This document shows positions 11,065-21,621 of a stretch of 64,000 bases of DNA, one piece after another. This DNA is from Symbiodinium natans. Taxonomy: Eukaryota > Sar > Dinophyceae > Suessiales > Symbiodiniaceae. The translations under genes and the position numbers were made by a program. The first letter of the stretch is position 1. Each line of letters opens with the position of its first letter. The stretch is from contig CAJNDS010001502.1 in the NCBI GenBank assembly GCA_905221605.1, positions 410,001 to 474,000 of the forward strand, given 5' to 3'. The notes beneath the pieces were generated by a model. It was not told where the DNA came from, made no database searches, and worked only from the letters and a program-made list of their open reading frames with translations.

Positions 11065-11646
11065 CTTGGGAGAGTAAGGAAAAAATAGGCGAGCTCATAT
11101 TATGAGGATCGCGTGATAATGCCGCATGTTGAAGCCCCTGAGGATGTGGCCCGCAAGGCTTCGATGCTAGCTCTCTCGTCGCCATTGGCGGTAGCCTCCT
11201 TACGACCGCAGGTAGCTGCACGTACGAGCAGCTGCTAAAGCTTCTGGTGCCTGCAAACCTCACCGTGCACCGATCTTCTCACTGCCAACACAACACAGCC
11301 TCCTGCTTCATTCATGAACATAAGAAGGGTTGAGGGTTCAGGGTTTGCAAAGAGTCTCGACCCCTCGCGTGTCCTGAGCAAGGTCATCATCGACCGCCAT
11401 GTCGAAGACTTGCGGGCCACCAGTGTCCTCAACAGGGGCTGAGGAGTTTAGGGCATATAGGGCTTAGGGATGTGGCAGGTTGCTTGTGAGTAGTTGGGTA
11501 GGTCGAGTAGGTCCGCTGTTTGCCTTGTGACGCCTGGCATTTACGGTATAGCTCTTCAACAAGAGGCCCGTTTCAGACAAGCCACCCCCATTGTCAGGCC
11601 GCCATCACCTCAGAGTATGCCCAGCTTGTGAATCGACACGCATGTT

Positions 11647-11717
11647 ATAGGGTTCTTAAGAGAGGGGGGGTTCAAGGGGGGGTATGTACCCCTCATGAAC
11701 CTCCTGCCTTAAGAACC
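11647..11717. repeat. Family-E foldback element, copy 1
   Basis: GGGTTCTTAAGA at the left and CTTAAGAACCTTA at the right flank an inner inverted pair. Copy 2 is at 57957-58051, inside a 110-bp intron. Confidence 0.6.
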
Positions 11718-11835
11718 TTACACGCATGGGCAGCTCAGGCTGGGGCCACCTGGCAACTGCTCCAAATCCAGCCCGTCGTCAGCCCAGCCGTCGCCGCCAT
11801 CTGACCAGTGTGGAGAACATGAGGATGGCATTAGG

Positions 11836-11929
11836 GAGACCTTCTTGGGGTCCTGATTCTAAGGAAATCCTACTATTTGGGGGGCTTATATTCGGGGTTC
11901 CTTACTTTCGTAACCCCCCATATGATCAA
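11836..11929. repeat. Family-B foldback element
   Basis: CTTCTTGGGGTCCTGATT, AATCCTACTATTTGGGG and CTTTCGTAACCCCCCATATG match the family-B core and terminus in inverted orientation. Confidence 0.7.
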
Positions 11930-12059
11930 CTGTTGTGACGACGGCGTTGGTGCCCGGCGCGCCTTCATCTTCTGCTGGCGGTGCGCCAAGGTTGGCATCA
12001 ACTTTGACGTCCTCGCGGGCTGCCATCTCTGTGCTGCAAAGGATCATTGTTCGTGCACA

Positions 12060-12129
12060 GGCTGCCGAGCTGCTGTGCTGGCAGGGGCAGAGCTGTCCAA
12101 GTCAAAGTCGAAATCATCCCAGCCCTCAC
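12060..12129 (-). CDS. Gly-Trp-Asp motif exon
   Basis: After acceptor TTTCAG|GTGAGG the minus strand reads GEGWDDFDFDLDSSAPASTA, an acidic motif followed by a Ser/Ala/Pro linker. The left border is uncertain. Confidence 0.5.
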
Positions 12130-12269
12130 CTGAAAGGCCAAGAGCTGCTCGTGGAGTTGAGGTTCACGTCAGCTTGTAAATCAGCCGATGGAGCGGCCCA
12201 TAAACCTCATCATGTAGCTTAACCTACCCCTAGCTATTGCAGAACTTGCAGTGGTCAGCATCAACCCTG

Positions 12270-12375
12270 AATAGCAATCCATCATGGGCAGGAAGTGTGG
12301 CTTGAAAGTGCCTCCGCCAGTGGCCACTGCACTGGGCACAGGGGCCTCAGTTTCTGATGTGTTTCGGCCTGGGGG
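12270..12375 (-). CDS. Possible linker exon, minus strand
   Basis: The minus strand reads NTSETEAPVPSAVATGGGTF, similar in style to other linkers of this gene. The plus strand of the same DNA also has an ATG-started 70-codon frame (12284-12496). I prefer minus because all neighbours are minus, but the call is weak. Confidence 0.28.
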
Positions 12376-12714
12376 TGGCCGGATAGTCTTGATGATTCAG
12401 ATAGGGGCAAGTTTGCTTCGAGACAAGTTGGGAGTTTTTTCGGACTGGAAGAAGGTTGGAGTCAAGGATGCGGATCCATTCGACGTACAGGAGTGAGAAG
12501 ATTACTGATGACCGAGACTTTTGCATCTGAAGCTCAGCTTGCATGGGCTACTGTAGGCTGCGAGCTGCATCACCAAGATGCGGAGAAGCATATTTGAGGC
12601 AAGCTGCCCCGTCGCCAGTGGGCGGACCACCATCCCCTTGGTGGAGCACTGGACGTCTGCTGAGGGACTTCTCGACATGTCTGAATGAACACCGGAAGAA
12701 GGAGTGGTGTGTTT

Positions 12715-12775
12715 CGGCTTTGTCGGGCAAGCCACCGAGATCAAAGTCGTCCCCCCAGCCGTCGCTTCCTTTGGT
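12715..12775 (-). CDS. Gly-Trp-Gly-Asp-Asp motif exon
   Basis: The minus strand encodes SDGWGDDFDLGGLPDKAE, the second flavour of the acidic motif (compare GWGDELDLGSL at about 17352 and 22680). Flanking exon borders are not resolved. Confidence 0.5.
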
Positions 12776-13028
12776 CATGCGACAAGTTGCGCGCCGCCTT
12801 ACAATGCTTTGCATCTTGTTTGCAATGCCGCCGGCCTTTATCTGGCATTCCTTCGGCAGGAGGCCCGTCATTTCCTCTGGCCTCACAAACAATGACGACT
12901 CATGCCATGTAGAAGTCAATCAGCTGCGCGCACGCGGCTACACCGCTACACATCTACAGCATTCTAAAGCCGTCATTGTGAACGTCATGCGTGTTTACGT
13001 CGTGGGTGTTGCTACAGCTGCAAAGTGC

Positions 13029-15698
13029 CTCATGCTGCCGCCGTTCAGCCGACGCCTGTGCTTGGAGCGCCGACTCGTGTTTCGCCTGCACGCTGCACGT
13101 CACCGTGCTCGTGGGTCAACACGTGCCACGTTCACTTACAGCCCTCTACTCACTTTACCTCTTCCAGCCTCAAGCTCGGCAAGTCTGCTCTGCAAGTCAG
13201 GCACCTGAAAGGGGCGCGGAGGTCGATCGAGCGTTCAACATCAGTTACTGCCCCGGCGATGATTCCGCTGCGGCTTACTCGTGCCTTGTCAGCTTCGGAC
13301 TGCAGCTTCTCTACCTGGTGCCGGAGTTCAGCGGATGTGCCGGCAGCTTCTTGTAAGGCCGCGCGCTGCGCCTGAACAGGAGAGGCAAGATGAGCTCACT
13401 TGACAGGCTTGCTTTGCACAACCACGCAGCAAAGCAAAACCTGAGCACATGCCTCCACGGTTGCTATCTGCGCTTTGAGCGTTGGCACCTTCGAGCACGA
13501 CATTTCGAGCCACAGTCTGGCTGTCTGGAAAGGGCCGTTCAACTAAGTTTAAGAACAAAAGGGTTAAGAGCCTGTACGAAGCTTTAAGATTTCACTTATA
13601 TTTGGAGGACAACAAGACGGTCCCTCAGAGTGAATCTTAAAACCGGCTTGTTCGGCTGGTTCGACAAAGCTCGCACCCAAACGCCAGTGCATATGTCAAT
13701 GAATGATGCGAATGAACGCAGTGGAGCCAGTGCAAACCAACCCATTCAAACGATGGAGCGCGTTGACGCTGGGAAACATACAGTGTTACAGTGAAAATAA
13801 TCTTGGAGAGAATGACAGAGATGGAGTGGCAGAAGTAAAGTGGTGTATCGCCGCGTCCTACAACTACCAAGTCGCTTGAAATAGCAGAGAGCAACTAGTC
13901 ATGTCCACACAGCTGTGCTTCTGCCCAGAAAGCCGAATACCCCTTTAAGGGGTAAGGCTTAAACAAGGAATATACCTTAACCCATATGAAGGATCCTTAT
14001 ATAATTTACGGTATATTCCTTAATTAAGGGGGTATTGGGCTCTCTGGGTGCATTTGCGGCCGCCTCCGCTGCTTCGGTTTTCAGTCTTTCGACTTCGGAC
14101 TGCAGCTGCTCAGCGGACGCTTGCGCTTGGAGGGCGGAAGCGTATTCCGCCTCCACGCTTCATAGCCAGACCGTGCAGCTACCGCCGGATCAGCACCCTT
14201 CAAAGCAAACATATATATATATATGTGTATATATATATATACACATATACATACATACATACATACATACATACATACATACGTACATAGAGTATATAAT
14301 ATCAGAAACGAACCTGCAAGGCACACCGGCCTCAAGCTGAGCAAGCTTGCCACGCAACTCGGGCACCTGCAAAATCAATCCACTGCGGTAGGATGCCCTC
14401 TGTTTCTCCGAAACTTCGAGCTCCGAAGATGTTGCTCCTTTCTTCAGTTCGCGCTTATTCCCATGTCGTGCCTGCGCATTCTCCAATTTGATCGTCTCCA
14501 GCTGCTGCTGAAGCTCTGCAGATGCTCCGGCAGCATCATGCAAGGCGGCCGTCTGCTGCGCCTTGAACAAGCATGACTTCAGCTGACCACTGCGATTCTT
14601 GTGTGGTCTTCTTCCTAATGAGAAGGAGCATTAAGCCAGCCAAGACCCCAAACAGAGAGAGAGACCCTGGGGACACGAAGGAGTGCGCCAGTGATCCAAG
14701 AGCACGTGCAAAAGGCACCCACGAGTCTAGAGCGACGGCAGCTTCGCATTTTGCGCCCAGGATGGTCCCGAACTATGTACCTTCACCTCGTTCGTTTGAG
14801 GTTTAGGGTAGGACCTTGTTCCACTATCATATTCAACTCGTTTCTGGTTTAGGTTTGGGGCCAATCTTATATTCTGTCGGGATGTTGGAAGTAGGGGCGT
14901 ACCACAGATCAAAAAGCCCTTAAAGCTTTAAAATGTGTATCCCTCGACAACACCTGTGCTGTTTAACGGCGCCCTTACAGGTTCTTCCAGTCATTTGTTC
15001 TATAGAACCCCAAGGGTACTACCCTAAACCCTAAACCCCCAGTATCGGAGTTGTCTTATCTTGTGGGGGAGGGGGGGCGGGGCATCATGGGTTGGCAGAG
15101 ACTCCCTGCTTATAAGCAACTCAAGTACTTACAAGCAATACAGCATCGAGTAAAAGCCAAACCGTTGTCCAACCAATGTTAAGGACTAAATCAAATATAT
15201 ATATATATATATGTTTAACATGAGTAATGCGTTATAAATAAGAACGTGAATGCTGAAAGGCAGCTACTGTGACTCCTAGACCACTGGCCACCTGGAGTGA
15301 AATATGTATAGTAATGTATAGGTATATACAAACACACATGGTAGTTGTGGCAATTCTGCAGGCACTGCCCTGCCTCCATGGCGGATACCTTGCTGTTCGC
15401 CGCATCTGCTTCCGCCCTGAGTCTTTGCACTTCGTGCTGCAGCTCTTCAGCCGACGCCTGCGCTTGGAGGGCCGACGCGTGCTTCGCCTGCACGCTGCAT
15501 GCCACCGTGCTCGTGGGTCAACACATGCCATGTCCGCTTGCAACACTTTACACAGCACGATTGTTGGGGTACTATTAAAACTGATCACTTTTGTTTCCTC
15601 TTGGGTTCAAGTACTCATCAAAAATGCAAAATGATTTTTTCCAACAATGCCCCAGTTCCAGCCTCAAGCTCGGCAAGTCTGCTCTGCAAGAAAGGCAC
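13029..15698 (-). CDS. Coiled-coil micro-exon cluster 1
   Basis: Minus-strand exons of the four long-repeat types. L1 (AQ..AALQ.AAG.SAEL..QLE.L.SEA): 13285-13371 and 14472-14561. L2 (AKHESALQAQASAEQLQHEV): 13029-13085 (truncated to 19 codons), 14064-14150 and 15389-15487 (33 codons, with the only GT donor of the set). S1 (VPDLQSRLAELE, 36 nt): 13169-13204, 14331-14366 and 15663-15698. S2 (VPTLKAQIATVE, 36 nt): 13453-13488. Every exon is phase 0 and begins with G after AG. Each pair of long plus short exons gives 41-42 residues of helix, with a proline at position 2 of the short exon acting as a break. Order along the strand is imperfect, so some copies may be skipped or dead. Confidence 0.72.
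13926..14046. repeat. Family-A foldback element
   Basis: Ends CCGAATACCCC / GGGGGTATTGGGCT, inner AAGGAATATACCTTAA / ACGGTATATTCCTTAATTAA around a GGATCC centre. Starts about 20 nt inside the donor of exon 14064-14150. Confidence 0.85.
14212..14290. repeat. TA/CATA microsatellite
   Basis: (TA)n followed by (CATA)n, in an intron between two coiled-coil exons. It produces spurious Tyr/Ile-rich frames on both strands. Confidence 0.92.
14567..15388. other. Intron-like stretch, no exon seen
   Basis: Contains a short CCCTAAA tract (15021-15038), a G-run at 15065-15080 and an AT run at 15197-15212. Confidence 0.4.
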
Positions 15699-15712
15699 CT
15701 GAAAGGGTGCTG

Positions 15713-15783
15713 AGGTTTAGGGTTTAGGGTTTAGGGTTTAGGGTTTAGGGTTTAGGGTTTAGGGTTTAGGGTTTAGGGTTTAG
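15713..15783. repeat. Interstitial TTTAGGG tract
   Basis: Ten perfect units beginning about 15 nt from the acceptor of the 36-nt exon 15663-15698. Confidence 0.95.
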
Positions 15784-16395
15784 CGCCCAGAGTTTCAGCG
15801 GGAATTTGGGTGGTCCTGTCTTGCGGAAAGTAGCAGCAAAAGCACATCTACACGTGCTGGTCCTTTTCCACAGCGTCTTTGCCCTTCCCTTTCCCGCGGG
15901 GCCCACCTGTGCAGCTTCAGACCTCAGCCTCTCCAGTTGCTCCAGGTCTGCTGCTGCAGCCACAGCAGTTCCCGGTTCCTGAGGGGAAATTAGGTTTTTT
16001 TCTCGCTTTTGCAGAGCTGGCAAGACCGTACGGCAGGCTTAATGATCCAGGGTTCATGGTGTGGGGTTTATGTGTCGGGCCTATGGTCAAATTGAAATGG
16101 AATAAAGAGGAACTAGAGGATTCCTAATTTAGAACAGCCCCCCATGTCCGCTTTATGATGAGCCGGCTACTCCAGTTCCTGAGCTCGTCAACAACTTCTA
16201 GTGGCACAGTGTAGCTACAGGCAAGCACATACCTTATGATTACCTATGTTTTACTGTGCAGACATAGAGTGGTACTAAGGTGATCTGCTAGTTCATTTTC
16301 AGATGAGTTGCGGGCCCGCGACAACCGAAACGCTCAACCGTCTAGTTCTCCAAGCACATTCGGACTAGTGCAAGTCAGCGTCGGTGTCGGCTGCT

Positions 16396-17650
16396 TTGGG
16401 CAAAGACTCCTCGAAGTCGAAATCGTCCCAGCCCTGACCTATCATGGCCAGATTTATGCTCATGCGAAGCCGACATGCACACCTTAAGGAGCAGCCAGCA
16501 GCCGCAGCCTTCTGCCGGGTCGACTTGAATGCTCGTCGCGGGCTTGGCGGGCTCCTGGCAGTCTGAACACGCAGGGCTGCCGAAGAGACGTGCAGACGCG
16601 CCGCGGGAAGCTCACGGGGTCGCTGGAATTTAGTTTGAAGCCAAGCCCAAGGCAGCCTCCTTGGACAATGCATCCTCGAGGTCGAAGTCGTCCCAGCCAC
16701 CTCCACGCAACATTGCAGCGCGGCATTCCAGAACATTCCAGTGCCGCTCCGGGCATCCCACTGGCAATCCTTACCCGTGCAGCACCATGTCATACCGTAC
16801 CACCAAGGTCTACGGTCTCAAACTTCCTAGCCTGCCGCCATCTGCCGCCTGTAGGCCCTCTAGAGATCTGTTTTGACTGCACTCTCGACCTTTACGGACT
16901 CACAGAATTTCGCAACCGTGCTTTGCCTTGATCGCTGGTCTCTTCTGCCGCTGCAGGCGCTGCCGCCGCCGTGGCTGCCGCCTCAGCGCACTCGCGTATA
17001 CCCCTGGGAAAAGTGAACTGGGCAGGGGCTCGGATCTGCAAGTCGCATGCATGCAGCCCCAACCCAGTGGATTTTGCAGAGGGTTACGTGATGTGCCCTG
17101 ACGAGTTGACTTCTGCATCTACCTGGTCTACACAACCCGCGAGCTGCTCGGAGCTGCCAGGAACAACTGTGTCTGAGGTGAGCCGCTGCGACGCCACTCA
17201 GGCCAGCATCGCCACCCAGGCCACCAACACCTCCAACGAAAAGAACCAAACGGCGTTGCAAGCAAGAAGCTTCAAGATACACCAAATTCACGCTGCAGAA
17301 TCGGTGTAGAAATCGGAAAGACACATCATCCGTGCATGCTCTCTCAGTCAAGCTGCCCAAATCCAGCTCGTCTCCCCAGCCGTCCCCACCATCTGCGCGC
17401 AAGATGGGCGGACCGCATCTTACAACACATTAGGAACGGGGCGCTTTGGAGGAGCTTGCCTGCTCTGCAAGGGACATCGTCACATCTGACATGCCAGCCA
17501 GTCGAGCCTTCTGGTGCTCTCCCCGTGCCAGGGTCGCACGCTGCCTCGCGCACACGGCGACATGCAGTGACGATCACAAATGGGCCACAGCAGGGGGATC
17601 CCCGGGAGGCCCAGCGCGGAGGGAAGCACAGGGAGCCGGGCTTTCGTCCA
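16396..17650 (-). repeat. Dispersed duplication, copy 1, with three acidic-motif exons
   Basis: Matches 21622-22940 over about 1.25 kb, exons and introns alike, with high identity. On the minus strand it carries GQGWDDFDFEESLPKAA (motif at 16407-16433), GGWDDFDLEDALSKEAALG (16672-16698) and GDGWGDELDLGSL (about 17352-17390). An upstream frame near 17465-17560 encodes QRATLARGEHQKARLAGMSD and ends at a GC donor (AGCAG|GCAAGC). Conservation of the same frames between two diverged copies supports these exons. Confidence 0.7.
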
Positions 17651-18071
17651 GGCCGGCAGAAACGACAATACAAACAAAAAAAACAAGTCGCTGTTTCCAA
17701 GAGGCTTCTGTCAAATTCGGAACCCTGGTCTTCCCTGGTCTCACACTCTCACCCACCGTTTCTGGGGATGCAAGCACTTTTTGTGGAAAGCAAGCCCATG
17801 CTCATGGGATCCCCGTATGCAATCATGAATCATGTGTCTGGGCGTTGCGGGCGGGGCGGGCCCTTTGGGAATGAAATTCATCTCGTTCCAATTTGCACTT
17901 GTGAGGAAATACTGACTTGCTTTGTGCACCGCTTGCGTTCTGAACAACCACGAAATCAGTGGTCACCGCCTCTGAAAATCTCAGCGGCATGAAGAAACAT
18001 CTAAGCGCCACATGCAAAGGCCACGCTGCAATCTTTTTTTACCGTAGAACAACAAAAAGTTGATTCCTTGC

Positions 18072-19434
18072 CTCTGCATCTGCGATCTGTGCTTTCAACG
18101 CTGGCACCTCGCGCGTCGACTGGCTCTTGGTCTTGCACGTCCACGATTGTCTACATTAGGCCTGCCTCCCTAAAAACCACCACCCATCATCACAGAATCA
18201 AACTTCTCCCGTTGTGCGCCTGGGCTGCTTCGGCCTTCAGTCTTTCGACTTCAAGCTGCAGCTGCTCGGTAGAGGCTTGTGCTTGGAGTGCGCGCTCCTG
18301 CGCAGCCTTCCCAGTTACCGTGACTGCGTGCGGCTAAAAAACTATGCCCATGAGCACCCATGAACCACGACAACACAGCAAGCGTCGCGCCTCTAGCTCG
18401 ATAAGCTTGCCTCGCAATTCCGGCACCTGCACCACTAAGCAAGCTGATCGATTTCAGTTATTGATTGTGGCCCGCCTGCGCAGCCTCAGACTGTAGCCTT
18501 TGCAACTGCTCCTGAAGCTCCGCCGACACTCCGGCAGCTTCTCGCAAAGCAGCCTGATCAGCCTGATGGTCACACACGCCCGCACGCCCGCCCGCACGCA
18601 CGCCGGCCCGCACGCACGCACGCACGCAGGCACGCAGGCAGGCAGAGACACACACACACACACACACAGAGACAGACAGACACCCTGGCAACATGCAGCG
18701 GATTCAAAAATCACACATCAGCCTCAAGGTCTGCAAGCCTGCTCTGCAAGTCAGGCACCTGCAACAAACTATTGGGTTTTGATTCTTGAATGCTTGATGC
18801 GGACTCAGTGCTCAGTGCGTCTGTGCCATTCCATGCGCACCCTGAACGCCATCCTCCCTTGACACATCTGCCACCGGCCTGTGCAGCTTCAGACTGCAAC
18901 CTCTCCACCTGTTGCTGCAGCTCTTCAGCTCCGCTGGCATCTTGCAACGCAGCCGTCCGCTGTGCCTCGTTTGACATGCCCTTGCAGCTCTGCTCCTAAA
19001 GACAACTGCCATGAAGAACAACGAGCCACGACAGGCAGCCCATGCCTCCGCATCTGCGATCTGCGCCTTTAGTCCTGGCACCTCCCACAACATTGGACGC
19101 ATCCCTCTGCATGAACTCATGCATTCACGCGCATCATTGCATAAAGCCTAAACCCTAAACCCTAAACCCTAAACCAGCAGCGCCTCCGCAGCTTCTGCCT
19201 TTAATCTCTCGACTTCGAGCTGTAGCTGCTCGGCAGATGCTTGAACTTGGAGGGCGGACTCGTGCTTGGCCTTCAGTGCTATGGCCACATTGCAAGATAT
19301 GAGGCTTTCCGAAATTAGGGGTACCTTATTGGGGTCCTTATTATAACGGAATCCTCCTATTTGGGGGTCTATTCTATGTGTTCTACTCATCGCCGGGCCT
19401 CCAGATCAGCAAGTCTGCCACGCAATTCTGGCAC
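18072..19434 (-). CDS. Coiled-coil micro-exon cluster 2
   Basis: Exons on the minus strand: S2 18072-18107 (VPALKAQIADAE) and 19046-19081 (VPGLKAQIADAE); L2 18220-18306 (AAQERALQAQASTEQLQLEV) and 19184-19270 (AKHESALQVQASAEQLQLEV); S1 18391-18426, 18723-18758 and 19399-19434; L1 18476-18562 and 18879-18965. All nine have GC donors, phase 0, and lengths of 36 or 87 nt. Introns are 50-300 nt and hold a microsatellite (18575-18670), a telomere tract next to exon 19184, and a family-B element. The sequence order L-S-L-S is nearly regular here, which gives the clearest view of the 82-84-residue double cassette. Confidence 0.78.
18575..18670. repeat. CGCA/CACA microsatellite
   Basis: GCACGCCCGC and ACACACAC blocks, in an intron of the coiled-coil gene. 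Confidence 0.88.
19147..19175. repeat. Interstitial CCCTAAA tract beside a donor
   Basis: Four units ending about 8 nt from the GC donor of exon 19184-19270. Confidence 0.95.
19290..19390. repeat. Family-B foldback element
   Basis: GAGGCTTTCCGAAATTAGGG, GGGGTCCTTATTATAACGG, AATCCTCCTATTTGGGGG. Lies in a coiled-coil intron of about 130 nt (19271-19398) and fills most of it. Confidence 0.75.
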
Positions 19435-19439
19435 CTGCA

Positions 19440-20255
19440 GAGCAAAAGGACTGTCTGGATGCTGCCTCAGGCTTTGCGCTGAGTTGCCTGTTTGAGCTGC
19501 TTTCTCGGTATATGCCGAGCTAGAAAGTGTCCCTGCAGTGCCCAATCCCAAAGTGTCCCGCGCAGTTTTGCCCTAAAGTGATCGAAGCATCGGCCTGGGG
19601 CGCCGATCTCACCCTCCTTACTCCGGAGTCATTTTAGAACCCCATGGTGTTGAAAACTCTGTTCGAGGAGATGGATCACGTCGCAGAACGGTCACCATCT
19701 TTATGTTCTTTACCGTGTCCAAAACCAGAGCCTCTCTTCGAATCCAGGCACCCTACCGTGCAGTATCACACGGGCCTGGGAAGTCTCCCAGGACCCGTAA
19801 ACACATTCTTTAGCTTTCTCACCATGAAATCCATCCGCTCCGGTTGTTCTCCCCCCCGCTTCCATGGCTCTTGAAGGCAGGGGCACGGCGCTTCACATCG
19901 CAACACTTGGGAGTTCGATGTAGCACGATCATCACCGGCAGGGCTATGAAGCTCAGTGGATGTGGGGCCTTGAACTCATAGTAGTGTCCGCAGCAGAAAA
20001 ATTCTGTGGACTTCGGTAGAGTAGATTTGCGTGTTTCACCAAAAGTCCCGGACACCTTGCAGACCTCCCAAAAGCACTGATGCCTCCACTTGGCCGTGTG
20101 GTGGTGCAAGCACCGGAAGTGTATAGCACAAACCGCGTTGCTCGTAACGTGCAAAAGTAAAGCACCACCCTCTCTGCTTTAGCTACCGTTGCCTGCTGCT
20201 CTTGGGTCTCTCACAGCTTCGACAAGCCAGAGAAGAAGTTTGTTTAGTGCCCCTG
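19440..20255. other. Intron or spacer; weak minus-strand frame only
   Basis: A 111-codon minus-strand frame (19819-20154) contains CKVSGTFGETRKSTLPKSTE and HYYEFKAPHPLSFIALPVM. It could be an unrecognised exon but has no homology I can name. Nothing else is supported. Confidence 0.3.
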
Positions 20256-20260
20256 CCCGC

Positions 20261-21167
20261 CTGCGCGGCCTCGGACTGCAGCATCTCCAGCTGCAGCTGA
20301 AGTTCTGCAGATGCTCCGGCATCTTGCGAGGCAGCCGCCTGCTCTGCCTGTCAGCTGGTGTGCCGGTGGCAAGGCCATGCCTAATAGTACCCGTAGCAAG
20401 CAACTGGCAAAAAAACAATTGTTGCTTGAACAGGTGATTGAAGGTACATATGAAGGCAATCCAAACAACCGGTATCCGTACGTAATATTACCCTTCTTCA
20501 ATCGCCGCCCCCAGCTCCAGGCACCAGCTCAAATCAGGCTGAATATCGAGCTGCAGCAAAGTGGAAATCACGACTACGTCCCTCTCAGTGATGCCTGTGG
20601 CTCCTGCCCTCATTGACCGCATCAACCGTGGAGAAAACAAATGCGTCCGCTGATTGGGGCCGGGGTTGCGGGGTTCAATTCACCAACGTCCAATAAAGAA
20701 TGCAAGGGGCTTGCTACAGTAAAGTTTCGCTCACTTGGCTACCGGACTCTGATCTACTCTGCACACCTGTCTGCGTACCCAAAACACTGGGCCCTATTCG
20801 GACTGAAATCCTTCCCCGCACAAGGGACTATGGCATGTCCAGCCCGCGCCTCCATGTCTGCGATCTTTGTTCTCAGCGCTGAGACCTCCGCAAGAATCCA
20901 GATTGTAGTTGTCTGGTGCCGTGCCTTGGCAGAGTCATGGCCTCCAGCGCTTCGGCCTTCAGTCTGTCGACTTCCATCTGCAGCTGCTCCGCGGATGCTT
21001 GTGCTTGGAGGGCAGCATCGAATTTGGCCTGCACGCCCACTGATCCCCCCCCCCCACCCCCCCCCCCCCCCCCCCCCCACACCTCGCTTCACCCACAGGT
21101 CTTCTCCGATCACGCAGCGCGCTTCGCCAGCCTGAAGCTCCGCAAGCTCGCTGCGCAAGCCATCAAC
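20261..21167 (-). CDS. Coiled-coil micro-exon cluster 3
   Basis: L1 20261-20347 (AEQAAASQDAGASAELQLQL), S2-type 20850-20885 (VSALRTKIADME, Pro replaced by Ser), L2 20942-21028 (AKFDAALQAQASAEQLQMEV) and S1 21132-21167 (VDGLRSELAELQ, Pro replaced by Asp). All are phase 0 with GC donors. The loss of proline in both short exons here would make the helix continuous across the cassette border. A poly-C tract (21045-21080) sits in the intron. Confidence 0.74.
20371..20616 (+). CDS. Possible plus-strand exon inside the coiled-coil gene
   Basis: Plus-strand frame with LLLEQVIEGTYEGNPNNRYP and YVILPFFNRRPQLQAPAQIR, ending in a stop at about 20616. Composition looks coding, and the codon use is less GC-biased than in the neighbouring exons. 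No family recognised. It lies in an intron of the minus-strand gene, so it could be a nested gene, a transposon fragment or chance. Confidence 0.3.
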   Translation, partial: KAMPNSTRSKQLAKKQLLLEQVIEGTYEGNPNNRYPYVILPFFNRRPQLQAPAQIRLNIELQQSGNHDYVPLSDACGSCPH

Positions 21168-21221
21168 CTGAAGCGCTGCTGTGTGCCGAACTCCAAGACA
21201 GACGCGCAAATTTCCCGCTGT

Positions 21222-21281
21222 CTAAACCCTAAACCCTAAACTCTAAACCCTAAACCCTAAACCCGAAACCCGAAACCCAAG
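21222..21281. repeat. Interstitial CCCTAAA tract grading into CCCGAAA
   Basis: Six CCCTAAA-like units followed by two CCCGAAA units. The T-to-G change is shared by adjacent units, so the variant has itself been copied. Confidence 0.92.
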
Positions 21282-21387
21282 CCTCCGCAGATTTCGACTT
21301 CAGCTTTTCGGTTTGCTGGGCGAGCTCGGCAGCTGCGTCCACATCCGGCGCTGCAGTGACCGGCTCCTCTCGGCGAGGTAGACCCGA

Positions 21388-21493
21388 AAAGCCCAATACC
21401 CCTTGAATAAGGAGTAACCATACTTCGGATCCTTCTATATTTTAAGGGTAAAATTTAAGGTACATTCCTGAATTAAGGGGTATTGGGCTCTGT
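21388..21493. repeat. Family-A foldback element
   Basis: GCCCAATACCCCTTGAATAA at the left and GAATTAAGGGGTATTGGGCT at the right, with GGATCC near the centre. Confidence 0.88.
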
Positions 21494-21621
21494 CTGTGCG
21501 GATCCGCCAAAGGCCTTGGCACTTCCGGTTTGCGCAGCAACATCTTTGCGGCGATCAAGTTCTGCTCTCCTTCCTCTCCCTATCTGATCCTGTTTCACTC
21601 CCGTTTCAAAACCCAAGCTCC

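Noticed and set aside
12284-12496. Plus-strand 70-codon frame starting with ATG
   Set aside because: The minus strand in the same place reads a linker typical of the surrounding gene, and all neighbours are minus. Kept only as an alternative.
14190-14576. Tyr/Ile-rich membrane-like proteins on both strands
   Set aside because: Translations of the TATA/CATA microsatellite.
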